Below, one piece after another: positions 8,821 to 19,700 of a stretch of DNA of 64,000 bases. The stretch spans positions 4,855 through 68,854 of the forward strand of contig DATLDQ010000139.1 of NCBI GenBank assembly GCA_035525785.1, read 5' to 3'. A program made the translations under genes and the position numbers. Under the pieces are notes generated by a model that worked only from the letters and a program-made list of their open reading frames with translations, did no database searches and was not told the origin of the DNA. The stretch comes from CADEED01 sp035525785 (GTDB lineage: Bacteria > Pseudomonadota > Gammaproteobacteria > Steroidobacterales > Steroidobacteraceae). Each line of letters begins with the position of its first letter. The stretch's first letter is position 1.

Positions 8821-9090
8821 ATGACCAAACTTTATGTCGGAAACCTTCCTTTCTCTGCCACCGAAGACGGCGTTCGCACCCTTTTTTCAGCTCACGGCAC
8901 GGTGGAGAAGGTTTCGCTGATTTCCGATCGTGAGACCGGCCGCCCACGCGGCTTCGGCTTCATCGAAATGTCCAATGCCGATGCGTCACGCGCCATGCAG
9001 GCGCTGAACGGCCAGGACTTCGACGGCCGTGCGATGAAGATCAATGAAGCGCAGGACAAGCCGCGTACCGGCGGTTTCTCGCGCCATTGA
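8821..9090 (+). CDS. Single-RRM RNA-binding protein
   Basis: An 89-residue protein that is almost entirely one RNA-recognition motif: RNP2 is KLYVGNLPF (3-11) and RNP1 is RGFGFIEM (43-50), with the beta-4 strand DGRAMKINEA and a short basic tail. Such proteins in proteobacteria are thought to act as cold or stress RNA chaperones. The start is the first residue of the fold. The leader between mltB and this gene is 232 bases long with T-rich sequence just before the start and only a poor ribosome site, which is compatible with control at the mRNA level. Confidence 0.92.
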   Translation: MTKLYVGNLPFSATEDGVRTLFSAHGTVEKVSLISDRETGRPRGFGFIEMSNADASRAMQALNGQDFDGRAMKINEAQDKPRTGGFSRH

Positions 9091-9141
9091 TCGAATGATC
9101 GATCGAGGGCGACATCCCCGCACACTGATGAGGAGAAGCTG

Positions 9142-9609
9142 ATGCAGATCCATAGTCAGGCCAAGTTCCGCGCGCATATTCCACTGGAAGATGACTCGGA
9201 AATGGCGTCGGGGCTGGCGCCCTCGAATTTTCGTATCCTGATCGTCAACGAAGACATGCGCTGCGCGGATGCGCTGAAGCGCACGCTGAACGATCTCGGC
9301 TATTTCACCACTTGCACGGCCTACTCGGCTCGGCGCGCCCTTGCGGTCGCCGAAGATTTCGCGCCGGCCGTGGCGTTGCTCGACCTCGAGCTACCCGACA
9401 TGACCGGCTATCAGCTCGCGGGGAAACTGCGGGCGCATCTGTCGCTGGGCGTGCGGCGCGTGCCGCTGCTGGCCATTGCGGAGCTGGCGAAATTCGGCAC
9501 CACTGAACTGACTCGCGCCGCGGGTTTCATGGGTTGGCTCGCAAAGCCGGTAGAGCCTGTGGCTCTCAACGCATTGCTCGGAAAACTGCAAACGGGAGCC
9601 TGGTCATGA
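9142..9609 (+). CDS. Stand-alone response-regulator receiver protein
   Basis: A 155-residue protein with about 30 variable residues followed by one receiver domain. Acidic pocket residues are Glu37-Asp38 in VNEDMR, the phospho-acceptor is Asp81 in ALLDLELPDMTG, and the conserved lysine is Lys135 in LAKPV. The switch Thr/Ser position reads Ala (LLAIAE), so signalling through the usual Tyr-Thr coupling may be altered. AGGAGAAG precedes the start. No output domain is present, so it must act through a partner. It overlaps the next small gene by ATGA. Confidence 0.88.
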   Translation: MQIHSQAKFRAHIPLEDDSEMASGLAPSNFRILIVNEDMRCADALKRTLNDLGYFTTCTAYSARRALAVAEDFAPAVALLDLELPDMTGYQLAGKLRAHLSLGVRRVPLLAIAELAKFGTTELTRAAGFMGWLAKPVEPVALNALLGKLQTGAWS

Positions 9610-9725
9610 GCAAGGGAATGGATCAGAAAAAGAACGCGAAGAAGAAAGCGCTGAAGACTCCCGACGAGAAGCGCGCGGCGAAGAAGGCGAAGAAGGCCGA
9701 AAAGGCTTTCCTGCACCGGACCTGA
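9606..9725 (+). CDS. Lys-rich 39-residue protein
   Basis: The gene begins inside the stop of the receiver gene (ATGA overlap), so translation is probably coupled. The peptide starts MSKGMDQKKNAKKK and ends KAEKAFLHRT; about two residues in five are Lys or Arg and there is no hydrophobic segment. I recall similar small Lys-rich proteins (M.KGMD.KK...) annotated as hypothetical in other proteobacteria. A nucleic-acid-binding or ribosome-associated role is possible, but nothing in the sequence proves it. A 5-bp stem (9729-9740) follows the stop. Confidence 0.7.
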   Translation: MSKGMDQKKNAKKKALKTPDEKRAAKKAKKAEKAFLHRT

Positions 9726-9834
9726 GAGCGGTCGCTCCTATTTAATTGAAGAGTGTTTTGGGCGCTGCCCTGGCGCCCCCCTTGAATTTCGCGCGGGCAT
9801 TTCTATCCTCGGGTTCCGAGGAGCTCCCCGCCAC

Positions 9835-10920
<1,086 letters not shown>

Positions 10921-10977
10921 CCATGCCCGCGGGGCGAGGCGCGGCGCGCCAGGGCGGCACCGCCCGGGTGATTTCAA

Positions 10978-11793
10978 TCAATTTGCCGTTTTGCCCGCCT
11001 TGTTGCGATCGCTCACCGACTCTTCGATGAGCGTCGCGACACCGCGCGGATCCTCGGTCATTGCCACGTGCGTGCCGGGGAATGTGCGGATCGTCCAGCC
11101 GCGTGACTCGGCTCGCTGCCAGCTCTTGTCCGTCTTCGCGCGCTCGTCCGCCGATTTGCCCTTCGGGACGAACGCGACGTAGGTCACCTGCAAGGCCTTC
11201 GCCGCCGGGTTCCGGTACGAGACCGGCTGGTTGAAGCACTTGATGGAGTGCTTGACGCTGTGCGGCGGCGGCGTGCCGGGCTTGACCCAGGGCACTTGCA
11301 TGAAACCGTCCTTGAAGCGCTCGGTGTCTTGGGGTCCGTTGTCACCAAACAACTCCCAGAGCGACATGCCGTCATCCGCCACCGCGGCATCGAGGAACAC
11401 CACGTGCTTGATGCGATCGGGCACGCGGTCCATCACACCGGTGATGACCATGCCGCCATAACTGTGGCCCGTGAGCACGATGTCATGCAGGTCTTCGTAC
11501 AGGATGAGGTTGACCACATCGTTGATGTGCATCTGCAGGTCGACGTCGGGGCTGTTGAGGTGTTCGCGCTCCCCGAGACCGGTGAGCGTGGCGCGATAGA
11601 CGGTGTGGCCATCCTCGGTGAGGAAATTGCCCGTGCTCTTCCACTCCCACGCACCGGCGGTGGCGCCGTGCACGAGCACGAAGGTCTGTTTGTCACCTCT
11701 CGCCTCATGAGCCGCGGCGTTCGCGTTCGCGGCACTTGCGAGGAAAAGCGACCCCATCAGCAGTGCTATCCATCGTACGGTGTGTGATCTCAT
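10978..11793 (-). CDS. Secreted alpha/beta hydrolase (EstC/MES-like)
   Basis: A 271-residue protein with signal peptide (MRSHTVRWIALLMGSLFLAS) and a compact alpha/beta hydrolase of the salicylate-methylesterase/EstC type: FVLVHGATAGAWEW, nucleophile elbow TGHSYGG, and the late histidine in FPGTHVAMTEDP. It would hydrolyse a small ester in the periplasm or outside the cell. It is the last gene of the run SMP-30, GH43, lectin-like, tannase and this gene, 27 bases downstream of the tannase gene, so an accessory role in cleaving plant-derived esters is likely but inferred. Confidence 0.85.
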   Translation of the reverse strand: MRSHTVRWIALLMGSLFLASAANANAAAHEARGDKQTFVLVHGATAGAWEWKSTGNFLTEDGHTVYRATLTGLGEREHLNSPDVDLQMHINDVVNLILYEDLHDIVLTGHSYGGMVITGVMDRVPDRIKHVVFLDAAVADDGMSLWELFGDNGPQDTERFKDGFMQVPWVKPGTPPPHSVKHSIKCFNQPVSYRNPAAKALQVTYVAFVPKGKSADERAKTDKSWQRAESRGWTIRTFPGTHVAMTEDPRGVATLIEESVSDRNKAGKTAN

Positions 11794-11820
11794 TGGCAGC
11801 CTCGTCGGTGGGTGAGGGAT

Positions 11821-13287
11821 TCATTCGCGGCAGCTGAAATTGGCGGCATCGCGCACATCGCCCGAGCCGGTGTAATGAGCGTGCAGCGGGAAGGGGCACA
11901 GCGGCCGGGTTTCGCCCGGCATGCTCTTGCCCGTGGCAACCACGCGATCCGGCGCGCGCGCCGATTCCACCCAGTCGGTCACCGCAGTAAGCATGTCGAA
12001 CTGATCGGGCGTGCGCGTGCCGCCGCCGCAATGGCCCATGCCGGGCACGAGGAACAGTCGGCTCCAGTCGCGCAGGGGCGCCTCGGCGTTGTCCCGGGCG
12101 AGCTCGCCGTAGTAGCGCACGGTTTCCTGCGCGCTGAACCATGGATCGCTCACGCCGTGCACGAAAACCAGCTTGCCCCCATGCGCGCGGAAAGTGCTGA
12201 GGTTGGTCCACGCACTCGAGTCGCCCACCATGGCGCGTGCGTCCATGGCCTCCGCTGCGGCCGCATCCACGTCCATCGTGTCGCCGACAGGACGGCCTTC
12301 CGGAATGAACGGGCCCGCGAGAATGCCGGGCAGGCCTTGCGTGGTCGCGATGCCGGTGTCCCAGTAATAACCGGGATAGACCTGTCGCCCGGAGGTGGTG
12401 CTCGGGCCTTTCATGACTGCGCGGATGGCTTTCGCGGTCGCCGGTGCCAGCGTCAGCGTGCCCGGGTCGAACTCGCACTTTTGCGGCGCGAAGATGAGCC
12501 TGTCCTCTGCGCCGTCGAGCGCATCGCAGGCCTTCAGCACTCCATCGACGATCTGCTGGCGGTCGGCTTCGCCGAGCGGTGGCGCCTGCTTGAGCTGGGT
12601 GGCGGCGTAGCGCAGACCCAGGTTTGAAAAACTGGTGCGCGCGGCGGGCGCGGCGGCGACGATGCCGTCGTAGTAGTTCGGAAACCGCTGCGACATCATC
12701 ATCGCCTCGCGCCCACCGGTGGAGCAACCCACGAAATACGAATGATCCTGCGGCTTGCCGTAGTGGCTGGCGACGATGCTCTTTGCGACTACCGTGACTT
12801 CGGCCACCGCCTGGTAGAGAAAATCGAGCGAGGCTTGCTGGTCGCGGAAGAAGCTGGCATCGAAGCCACCTTCACCGTGATGGCCCGAGTCCGTGCTGGC
12901 CACCGCGAACCCTCGCGCCAACGCCGGGCGGTCGCCCGCATATGCGGCCCCGAGCGGCGGCTGCACGCTGCCATTCAGACCGCCGCCACCCTGGAACAGG
13001 AACCGCCCGTTCCATTGCGCCGGCAATGCCACGGCGAACCCGATGCCATAGGGCTTGCCATCGCGACCGGTGCGTTCGTCGATCACGCCGTCGACGCGGC
13101 AGTGCGCCGGCACCACGGATGCCGAGCCAGGAGCGCTTGCGGGAATGTCCTTGGCGCTGCGCACGACCACGCGATGTCCGTTCATCGTGAATCTGATCAG
13201 CGAGCCGCAAGATTGCGCGGCGGCCGCAAGCGGTGCCGAAGTGACGGCGAGCAGGACGGCGACAACGAGCGAACGAGTATGCTTCAT
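11821..13287 (-). CDS. Tannase/feruloyl esterase family enzyme
   Basis: From the ATG at 13287 (GGAGAGG just upstream) the product is 488 residues with a signal peptide to about residue 24. The family signature CS-D-HC is complete: Cys188-Ser189 in VGCSTGG, Asp381 in HGVSDPWF and His419-Cys420 in GMGHCGGG; the two cysteines join the nucleophile and histidine loops. The enzymes release ferulic or gallic acid from plant polymers. Location beside a GH43 arabinanase fits removal of feruloyl groups from arabinose side chains. The extra nine residues of the longer open frame lack a ribosome site. Confidence 0.9.
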   Translation of the reverse strand: MKHTRSLVVAVLLAVTSAPLAAAAQSCGSLIRFTMNGHRVVVRSAKDIPASAPGSASVVPAHCRVDGVIDERTGRDGKPYGIGFAVALPAQWNGRFLFQGGGGLNGSVQPPLGAAYAGDRPALARGFAVASTDSGHHGEGGFDASFFRDQQASLDFLYQAVAEVTVVAKSIVASHYGKPQDHSYFVGCSTGGREAMMMSQRFPNYYDGIVAAAPAARTSFSNLGLRYAATQLKQAPPLGEADRQQIVDGVLKACDALDGAEDRLIFAPQKCEFDPGTLTLAPATAKAIRAVMKGPSTTSGRQVYPGYYWDTGIATTQGLPGILAGPFIPEGRPVGDTMDVDAAAAEAMDARAMVGDSSAWTNLSTFRAHGGKLVFVHGVSDPWFSAQETVRYYGELARDNAEAPLRDWSRLFLVPGMGHCGGGTRTPDQFDMLTAVTDWVESARAPDRVVATGKSMPGETRPLCPFPLHAHYTGSGDVRDAANFSCRE

Positions 13288-13332
13288 GGCCTCTCCGGAA
13301 AAAACGCGCCGCATACTCTGCGCCCGAATTGC

Positions 13333-13995
13333 CTACAGCGCGACTTCCAGACCCTTGACTGGCTGGTCGTGCTCGTCGAGGAAGCGCGCGCAGAAATCCG
13401 TGGCGCCGCCGCCGTTGATGATCGCCGCGCGAATCACGTTGCGGCCTTTCCGCAAGGTTATGCGCCGGGAAACGCCGTCGTCGATGACGGCCTGCCGGTC
13501 GTCGTTGAGCGCAATCACGGGCTCGCCGTTGAGCCACCAGCGCGAAGCCGCGTTCGAGCCGATCGCGAGGCGCACGTTTCGCAACTCGCCGGGTGAATCC
13601 ACGGTGGTCGTTACCCAGAAGAGCACGTTCGAGGTCGGCTGCGAAAGCGACCAGGCGAAGTGATAGAGATTGAGGTTGTAATTGATCGTCTCGAGGGCGT
13701 GCCATTTCGGCGTCGCACCGCCGAGCCTCACGGTTTCTCCGTCGCGCGGCAGCGCATCCTGCTCAGGCAGCGGCGCGGTTTGCAGCGCTTCTTCGACCGC
13801 GGCTTCGGTCAACCGGCCTGGCACCGGCACGGGCTCGAGGACCAGCCAACGGTGGATGAAACCGCGGGCGTCGACGCGTTGTGTCGAGCCCGTTGGCGAC
13901 TTGAGCGTGGTGGGCGCCGGGCGAGGTGCCTCCGCCCGCGCAGGCGCGAACGCAGTTGCCAATGCAAACGACGAAGCGATGAGCAGGGGCTTCAT
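13333..13995 (-). CDS. Secreted beta-sandwich (lectin-like) protein
   Basis: The 220-residue product starts at 13995 with a signal peptide (MKPLLIASSFALATAF); its ATG shares one base with the stop of the GH43 gene (TGATG), so the two are translationally coupled. The mature part shows RWLVLEPV near the start and a jelly-roll-like end with ASRWWLNGEPVIAL and RITLRKGRNVIRAAIING, a pattern common in sugar-binding or galactose-binding-like domains attached to glycosidases. I do not recognise a catalytic motif. A carbohydrate-binding partner for the arabinanase is the likely role, inferred from fold and neighbours. Confidence 0.7.
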   Translation of the reverse strand: MKPLLIASSFALATAFAPARAEAPRPAPTTLKSPTGSTQRVDARGFIHRWLVLEPVPVPGRLTEAAVEEALQTAPLPEQDALPRDGETVRLGGATPKWHALETINYNLNLYHFAWSLSQPTSNVLFWVTTTVDSPGELRNVRLAIGSNAASRWWLNGEPVIALNDDRQAVIDDGVSRRITLRKGRNVIRAAIINGGGATDFCARFLDEHDQPVKGLEVAL

Positions 13996-15482
13996 CACGG
14001 CGCCTCCAGCTGCCACCGCTGGCGGTCACTGGCGGCGTCGAACTTCGCAAGCGTCGGCATGCTGCTGCCGACCGCGGACAACACGAGCGCGTCGGTATTG
14101 TCGGGGACGGACTTCGGGCCGATTCGATAGCTGCCGTCGGTGAGCTGGTCGATGCGCCACAGCTGCTCGGCTGCGCCCGTGAAAGGCCGGCCCTCGAGTT
14201 CTCCGCCCTTGATGGCCGTGAGTGAACGCTCGGTGCCGGCGATCGTGATGCGGAAGTAGGGCGAGCCGGGATATCCACCGGCGTTCGCGACCGGCGCGAT
14301 CGCCCATTTCTGCTGAGCCTGCAGCATGGCAGGGGCGAGACGCACCGAGGTGGTGGCCGGCCACTTGCCTGCGACCTGCGCGGAATCCTGGTCTGCGATG
14401 GGCGGGCCGGCTTCCGGCGGAGCCGGCGGCCCACCACGACGCGGGCGGAAGCCGCCGACCGGGAAACCTTGCACCGCGAGCTCGAGCACCGTGCCCGTGC
14501 GCGCGGATTCGATCGTGTAGGTGCCTGCGACGAAGTTGTCGCCGGCGATGGGCCATCCATCGCGCCACAGCAACGGACGGATGTCGAGCACGCTGATGCC
14601 GCCGCGGTCGAGGTCCGCCTCGTAATGCAGCGAGAACTTCTGCACACCCTGCCCGAGGTCGAGCAGACCGAAGTGACCTGGCCCGACATGCCGTCCGCGC
14701 GAGGCGGCGAACAACTTGCCGCCGCCCTCGAGCATGTCGATGCCCATGTTGTCCAGATACGGCCCGGTCACCTTGCGTGCGCGACCCACGCGGATGTTGT
14801 AGGTGGAGTTGGCGCCCTGGCAGCACGATCCGTGCGTCACGAGTAGATAGAACCACCCGTCGTGGTAGATGGGGATGGACGCTTCCGAGTTGATGGCGAC
14901 GTTCAGCGGCGGCCGGTCGGGATAGCGGCGCAGGCCGGTCGCCGGGTCGAGCTCCACCAGGCGGATGAAGCCGAAGTACGAACCGTAGGTGAGCCAGAGA
15001 CGTCCGTCCGGAGCGAGCAACACGCCCGGGTCGATGGCGTTGCTGTCTTCGATGCCGTCCGACCAAACTACCGGTCCGGCGTCGCGCCAGCCGTAGTCGG
15101 GCGAAGCGGGGTCGAGCGTGCGCCCGACCAGCAGGCCGATGGCCGACTTCGGCTGCGTGCCGGGCGCGGAGTAGTACATGAAATACTGCGCGCCGACGCG
15201 GATCACGTCCGGCGCCCAGCTGTTGTTGCCGCCGCGCGCGAGCGTCGTTTCACCCGGCTTGCCGCCCGGAAGCGAGGCCATCACCGTGCCCTGGCGCTGC
15301 CAGGTCCAGCCGTCATCCGAGCTCAGGATGGGGAGGCCGCCGGTGCCGTAGGTGTAGTACCGGCCCGCATGCACGATGACGGTCGACGGGTCGTGGATGC
15401 CCGTTTCGCCCTCGAGCGCGTGGAGCGGCGCCGCGCCCGCAATGGCGCCCGCGAGCAGCCATCGGGCCGCCGTGTATTTCAT
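13995..15482 (-). CDS. GH43 endo-arabinanase-type glycoside hydrolase with C-terminal binding domain
   Basis: A 495-residue secreted enzyme. The five-bladed propeller carries the GH43 catalytic set: Asp31 in HDPS as base, Asp151 in AIDPGVLL as pKa modulator and Glu200 in NSEASIP as acid. Motifs GNNSWAPDV and GSCCQGANSTYNIRVGR are typical of arabinan endo-1,5-alpha-L-arabinosidases. After about residue 320 a ricin-like or lipocalin-like region follows (AEQLWRI, ending RQRWQLEAP), interrupted by a Pro/Gly-rich linker near 355-370. It would cut arabinan outside the cell or in the periplasm. It sits 18 bases downstream of the SMP-30 gene and is coupled to the lectin-like gene. Confidence 0.9.
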   Translation of the reverse strand: MKYTAARWLLAGAIAGAAPLHALEGETGIHDPSTVIVHAGRYYTYGTGGLPILSSDDGWTWQRQGTVMASLPGGKPGETTLARGGNNSWAPDVIRVGAQYFMYYSAPGTQPKSAIGLLVGRTLDPASPDYGWRDAGPVVWSDGIEDSNAIDPGVLLAPDGRLWLTYGSYFGFIRLVELDPATGLRRYPDRPPLNVAINSEASIPIYHDGWFYLLVTHGSCCQGANSTYNIRVGRARKVTGPYLDNMGIDMLEGGGKLFAASRGRHVGPGHFGLLDLGQGVQKFSLHYEADLDRGGISVLDIRPLLWRDGWPIAGDNFVAGTYTIESARTGTVLELAVQGFPVGGFRPRRGGPPAPPEAGPPIADQDSAQVAGKWPATTSVRLAPAMLQAQQKWAIAPVANAGGYPGSPYFRITIAGTERSLTAIKGGELEGRPFTGAAEQLWRIDQLTDGSYRIGPKSVPDNTDALVLSAVGSSMPTLAKFDAASDRQRWQLEAP

Positions 15483-15500
15483 GCCCGTGATCCCGTTTTC

Positions 15501-16550
15501 CTATCGGCAATCGTGGCCGCGATACCGGAACTCCGAGCCTTTCACGGTCATGCGGATGGCGGTCACCTGGTCCGAGGGGCCGGTGATGAACAGCGTCCGG
15601 CCATCGCGCCCGGCGAACGTGTTGTTGGTCGCGCCGCCGCCCGTGGGGATCTTCAGGATGTTGTTGCCATCGGGATCGAAGGCCAGCACACCCTCACCAT
15701 TGCTGATGTAGATGTTTCCGCGTTCGTCCATCGACATGCCATCGCCGCCCCAGTCGCTGAACTTGCGCATGTGGGTGAGGGTGCCGTCGCGCTTGATGTC
15801 GAAGACCCACGTGCCGCCCTTGTTGTCGTAGTACCACTTGTTCACGTAGAGCTTCTTGCCGTCAGGCGTGCCGACCACTCCGTTGGGCCATGCATCGGAT
15901 TCCCACCCCAGCGCGTCCGAAGTGACGCGAATGAGTTTCCGCGCTCCAGGCGACAGGTAGTAGACGTGACCTCCCTTGCCCTGCGGCGACTGCTCCGAGC
16001 GCGTCGGCTCCCAGGGTTGCTGGCGCGGATCGCCCGCGTCCCAATAGTCCCGGGGGAAAATCGGGTCCGTGAGGTAGATGCCGCCGTTCGCCGGGTTGAT
16101 CCACACGTCGTTGGGCCCGTTGAGGAGCTTGCCCTGGTAATTGTCGATCAGGACCTTGTGGCTGCCGTCGGGGCGGATCTTCCACAGTTCGCCGTGCAGG
16201 TCGGCGGCCGCGATGAGGTTGCCGTCGCGGTCGAAGATCATGCCGTTGGCGCGGCCGGTGCCTTGCAGCCACAGCGTCACCCGACCGGTGCCCGCGTCCC
16301 AGCGGTAAATGCGGTCGTTGGGCTGGTCGGTGAAGTACACGTTTCCGTGTCGGTCGGCAGCGGGACCTTCGGTGAAACCGAATCCCTTGGCCAGCGAGAA
16401 GAGCTGGCCTTGCGGGCCGCGCGCCACCAACCCTTGTGGATCGTAGATGTCGACGGGGACGATTTCGCGCGCCGGGCCGGCGAAAGCTGTCCAACAGAAA
16501 CAAGGCAGTGCCACCAGAATCGCCACGAGATTCCGCGCTCGTGTCTTCAT
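15501..16550 (-). CDS. Secreted SMP-30/gluconolactonase-like protein
   Basis: A 349-residue six-bladed propeller with signal peptide (MKTRARNLVAILVALP). The metal-binding residues expected for sugar lactonases are visible: Glu61 in GFTEGPA, Asn147 in NGPNDVW and the Asp in WGGDGMSMDE. It would hydrolyse a sugar lactone, plausibly an aldonolactone produced from the pentoses released by the downstream enzymes. It is the promoter-proximal gene of the minus-strand polysaccharide operon and is divergent from the TonB receptor gene. No clear ribosome site precedes the ATG. Confidence 0.85.
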   Translation of the reverse strand: MKTRARNLVAILVALPCFCWTAFAGPAREIVPVDIYDPQGLVARGPQGQLFSLAKGFGFTEGPAADRHGNVYFTDQPNDRIYRWDAGTGRVTLWLQGTGRANGMIFDRDGNLIAAADLHGELWKIRPDGSHKVLIDNYQGKLLNGPNDVWINPANGGIYLTDPIFPRDYWDAGDPRQQPWEPTRSEQSPQGKGGHVYYLSPGARKLIRVTSDALGWESDAWPNGVVGTPDGKKLYVNKWYYDNKGGTWVFDIKRDGTLTHMRKFSDWGGDGMSMDERGNIYISNGEGVLAFDPDGNNILKIPTGGGATNNTFAGRDGRTLFITGPSDQVTAIRMTVKGSEFRYRGHDCR

Positions 16551-16714
16551 GGTTGTGACCCTCGTGTTGGGATTGACGTCAAACTAGTTCGGCCGGGCGG
16601 TATAGCACCGGCCCGAAGAAAGCGTCAATCGAGTCGCAACGCGCCGACGCAGTCGCCGTCGGCCGGCATATCCGAACGTGCATCGAGCGATGACATTCTG
16701 GAAAGTCGGTTGCC

Positions 16715-16724
16715 TTAGTGAAAC
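16715..16724. promoter_or_regulatory. Putative FadR-type (GntR) operator upstream of the TonB receptor gene
   Basis: TTAGTGAAAC at 16715-16724 lies in the 244-base divergent spacer between the SMP-30 and TonB receptor genes, 70 bases before the receptor ATG. It is identical to the reverse complement of GTTTCACTAA in the tandem repeat at 43259-43268 beside the FadR-type regulator gene. It fits the family pattern TNGTNNNAC. The function is inferred from this match. Confidence 0.45.
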
Positions 16725-16794
16725 CCCGTGGTAGCGTCAGGGAGCGGACAATTGCGGCGCTTCCGGCGCCTGGTTTCAAAGAAGGGGAGCAATC

Positions 16795-19700
16795 ATGAAT
16801 TCTCGGAATATCTTCCGGGCGTCGCTCGTGGCGCTTGGGGTTTCGGCTGCTTTGGGTACGGGATCTGCCTGGGCACAGACCGCCAATCCGGCGCCCGCGC
16901 AGCAGGGTGATGATGATTCGAGCGAAGAGCTGAACACCATCACCGTCACCGGCTCGCGCACGATCACCGACGCGGTACGTTCGCCCACGCCGCTCACCTC
17001 CGTCGATATCAGCGCGCTTGCCGTCACCACGCCGAGCGACGTGGCGGACGCACTCAACAAGCTGCCGAGCATTCTCGGTGGACGCACCCCGCGCAACCAG
17101 GGAAATGGCGGCACCAACAACGGCGGCAACACGCTGTCACTGCGCAACTTCGGACCCTCGCGCACCCTGGTGCTGCTCGATGGCCATCGCCTCGCGCCCA
17201 GCAATCAGGACGGCTCGGTCAACATCGACGTGCTGCCGCAGATGCTCGTCGAACGGGTCGACATCGTCACCGGTGGCGCCTCGGCGATCTACGGCTCCGA
17301 CGCCGTCGCCGGCGTGGTCAACTACGTGCTCGACAAGGATTTCACGGGGCTCACGGTAAAGGCCGATCTCGGTCAGTCGAAATACGAGGATGGCGACGAG
17401 TACCAGTTCGGCGCGGCCTGGGGCACGTCGCTGTTCAGCGATCGCGGCCACTTCGAGGTGGCGGCCCGCATCCGCCATCAGGACATGATCCCGATCAGCG
17501 CTCGTCCCGGCGGCAAAGACGGTCAGGCCTGGTTGCTCACCGGCAACGGCCGTGTGCCCGACACCGGCCCCGGCCCCATCAACCCGGCCAACCGGCCATT
17601 TGAATTCACGCCGTACGCGCGCGTGTTCAACAGCGGCCCGGCCGGCAACGTGCAGTGCAACGCCGTGGGGTGGACGCTTCCGCCCACCTGTCTCTTCAAC
17701 AACTACACCTTCAACGAAGCCGGCGCGCTCGTCCCGATGGTTCATGGAACACCGAGCGCCAGCGGCGGCGTCGAATCGGGTGGCGACGGCAGCTACATCA
17801 AATACGGCACATTCCGTTCCGAACTGGACGCGAAGGATATCTTCGCGCGCTTCAGCCTCGACGTGGGCGAGAGCGCCAACTGGTATGTGCAAGGATCCTG
17901 GGCCGAAGCGGAAAACGCCTCCGACTGGATCCAGTGGGTAGTCAGCCCGAACAACGGCCGACCCAATACGCTGTTCGCCAACAATCCGTACCTGAGCCCC
18001 ACCGTTCAGGGGCAGCTGGGTGCGAACATCCCCTGCAGCGACCCGGTCGCTTCGGCCGGCCGTCGTTGCCTGCCCAGCACGCCGCCGACTTCGCCGCAGA
18101 CGGGCAGCACACCGCCACCGCCGCCGAACGTTCCGATCTTCGCGCTGCCGCGCTACTTCAACGACGTCGACGGTCAACCCGTCAACGAGAATCCGAATCG
18201 GCTCTATCGCACCTTGGGCGATCAGAAGGCCTGGAATGTGGAGACGGGCATCACCGGGGATCTGGGAGGCTTCAGCTGGGAGGCGTACTACGTTCATGGC
18301 GTCAGCGAGCTGACGGTCACGAATCCCAACAACACCGACAACGCCAAGTACCTGGCTTCGCTGGATGCGGTCAATGACAACGGCACCATCAGGTGCTGGG
18401 TCACGACGCAGCCGCAGTTCGCCAGTCTCTATCCGGGCTGCGTGCCCGCGAACATCACGGATCCGGGCGGCCTCTCCGCGGATGCCTATAACTACCTGCG
18501 AACCAGCACCTCATGGCTGCTGACGCAGGAGATGGACAATGTCGGTGCTTCCATTGGTGGCAACCTCTGGGGCCTGGGTCTTCCCGCGGGCGACATCACC
18601 GCCAACCTGTCGGTCGATGCGCGCTGGTCGACGTACGTGATGGAAAGCGACTTCCTGCCGTCCGACTTCGTCAATTGCACCGGCCTGCGCATGTGTCTGG
18701 CCGCGGGTGGAGCGGCACCGCTGCGTTGGGTGCAGAACACCAATGCTCCGGTCGATGCCAAGAACCACGTCTACGAAGGAGCGTTGGAGTTCAACATCCC
18801 GTTGCTCAAGGAAGCGCCAGGGTTTCAGGACGTCTCGACCAACCTGGCCTATCGCTGGACCAAGTATTCGACCTTCGATGCGGTCGAATCCTGGAAGCTC
18901 GGGCTCAACTGGCAGATCGTCGATTCCCTCAGGTTCCGCAGCACACTGTCATCCGATATCCGCGCGCCGAACCTCAACGATCTGTTCCAGCCCGCGGGCG
19001 TCACGTCGACCAGCTACAACGACCGGCTCACGGGCGGCAGTGCCCAGGGCATGCGGCTGGCCACGCGCGGCAATCCGCTTCTCACACCCGAAGAGGCGAA
19101 AACGTTTACGGCGGGAGTAGTGTTCACGCCGACATTCCTGCCGCGCTTCAACCTGTCGCTCGACTTCTGGGAGACCCGGCTCACGCACGCGATCACCAAT
19201 CTGAGCTATGCGAACGACTCCGTTCAGGCAATCTGCCTGGCGAGTGCGCCTAGCTACTCTTCGCCGGTGTGCGACCTGGCGGTGCGGCCGATCACGAACC
19301 CGTCCGACCCCAACTACCTGAATCCAGCCGTCAACATGCCGACCGAGGTCCGCAGCGCGCCCGTCAATGCGGCGCTGCTGAAGACCAAGGGTTACGACCT
19401 GCAGCTCGACTACAACTGGGAACTGGCAGGTGGTCAGTTCAGCTTGCGCCACCTGGTCAGCTATCAGCCGGTCAACTCGACGCTGACCACGCCAACGTCG
19501 GCGTTCTACACGTGGGCGGTGCAGCCTCACTGGCTGCAGACCACGTTCCTGTCATACAAGAACGGCAGTTTCGGTGTGTCGTTGCAGAACCGCTGGCTGG
19601 GAAGCACCAGCGTCAAGACCAGCAACAATCTTCTCAATGGTCCGCCGGGCGGAAATCAGAACTACCTGGACGCGAGTCTCGACGCGAACAACGTCGTCGA

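Noticed and set aside
14862..16718. Long plus-strand open frame of 618 codons opposite the GH43 and SMP-30 genes
   Set aside because: The minus-strand genes have clear families and signal peptides; the opposite frame is Arg/Ala/Val-rich with no motif, typical of high-GC shadow frames.
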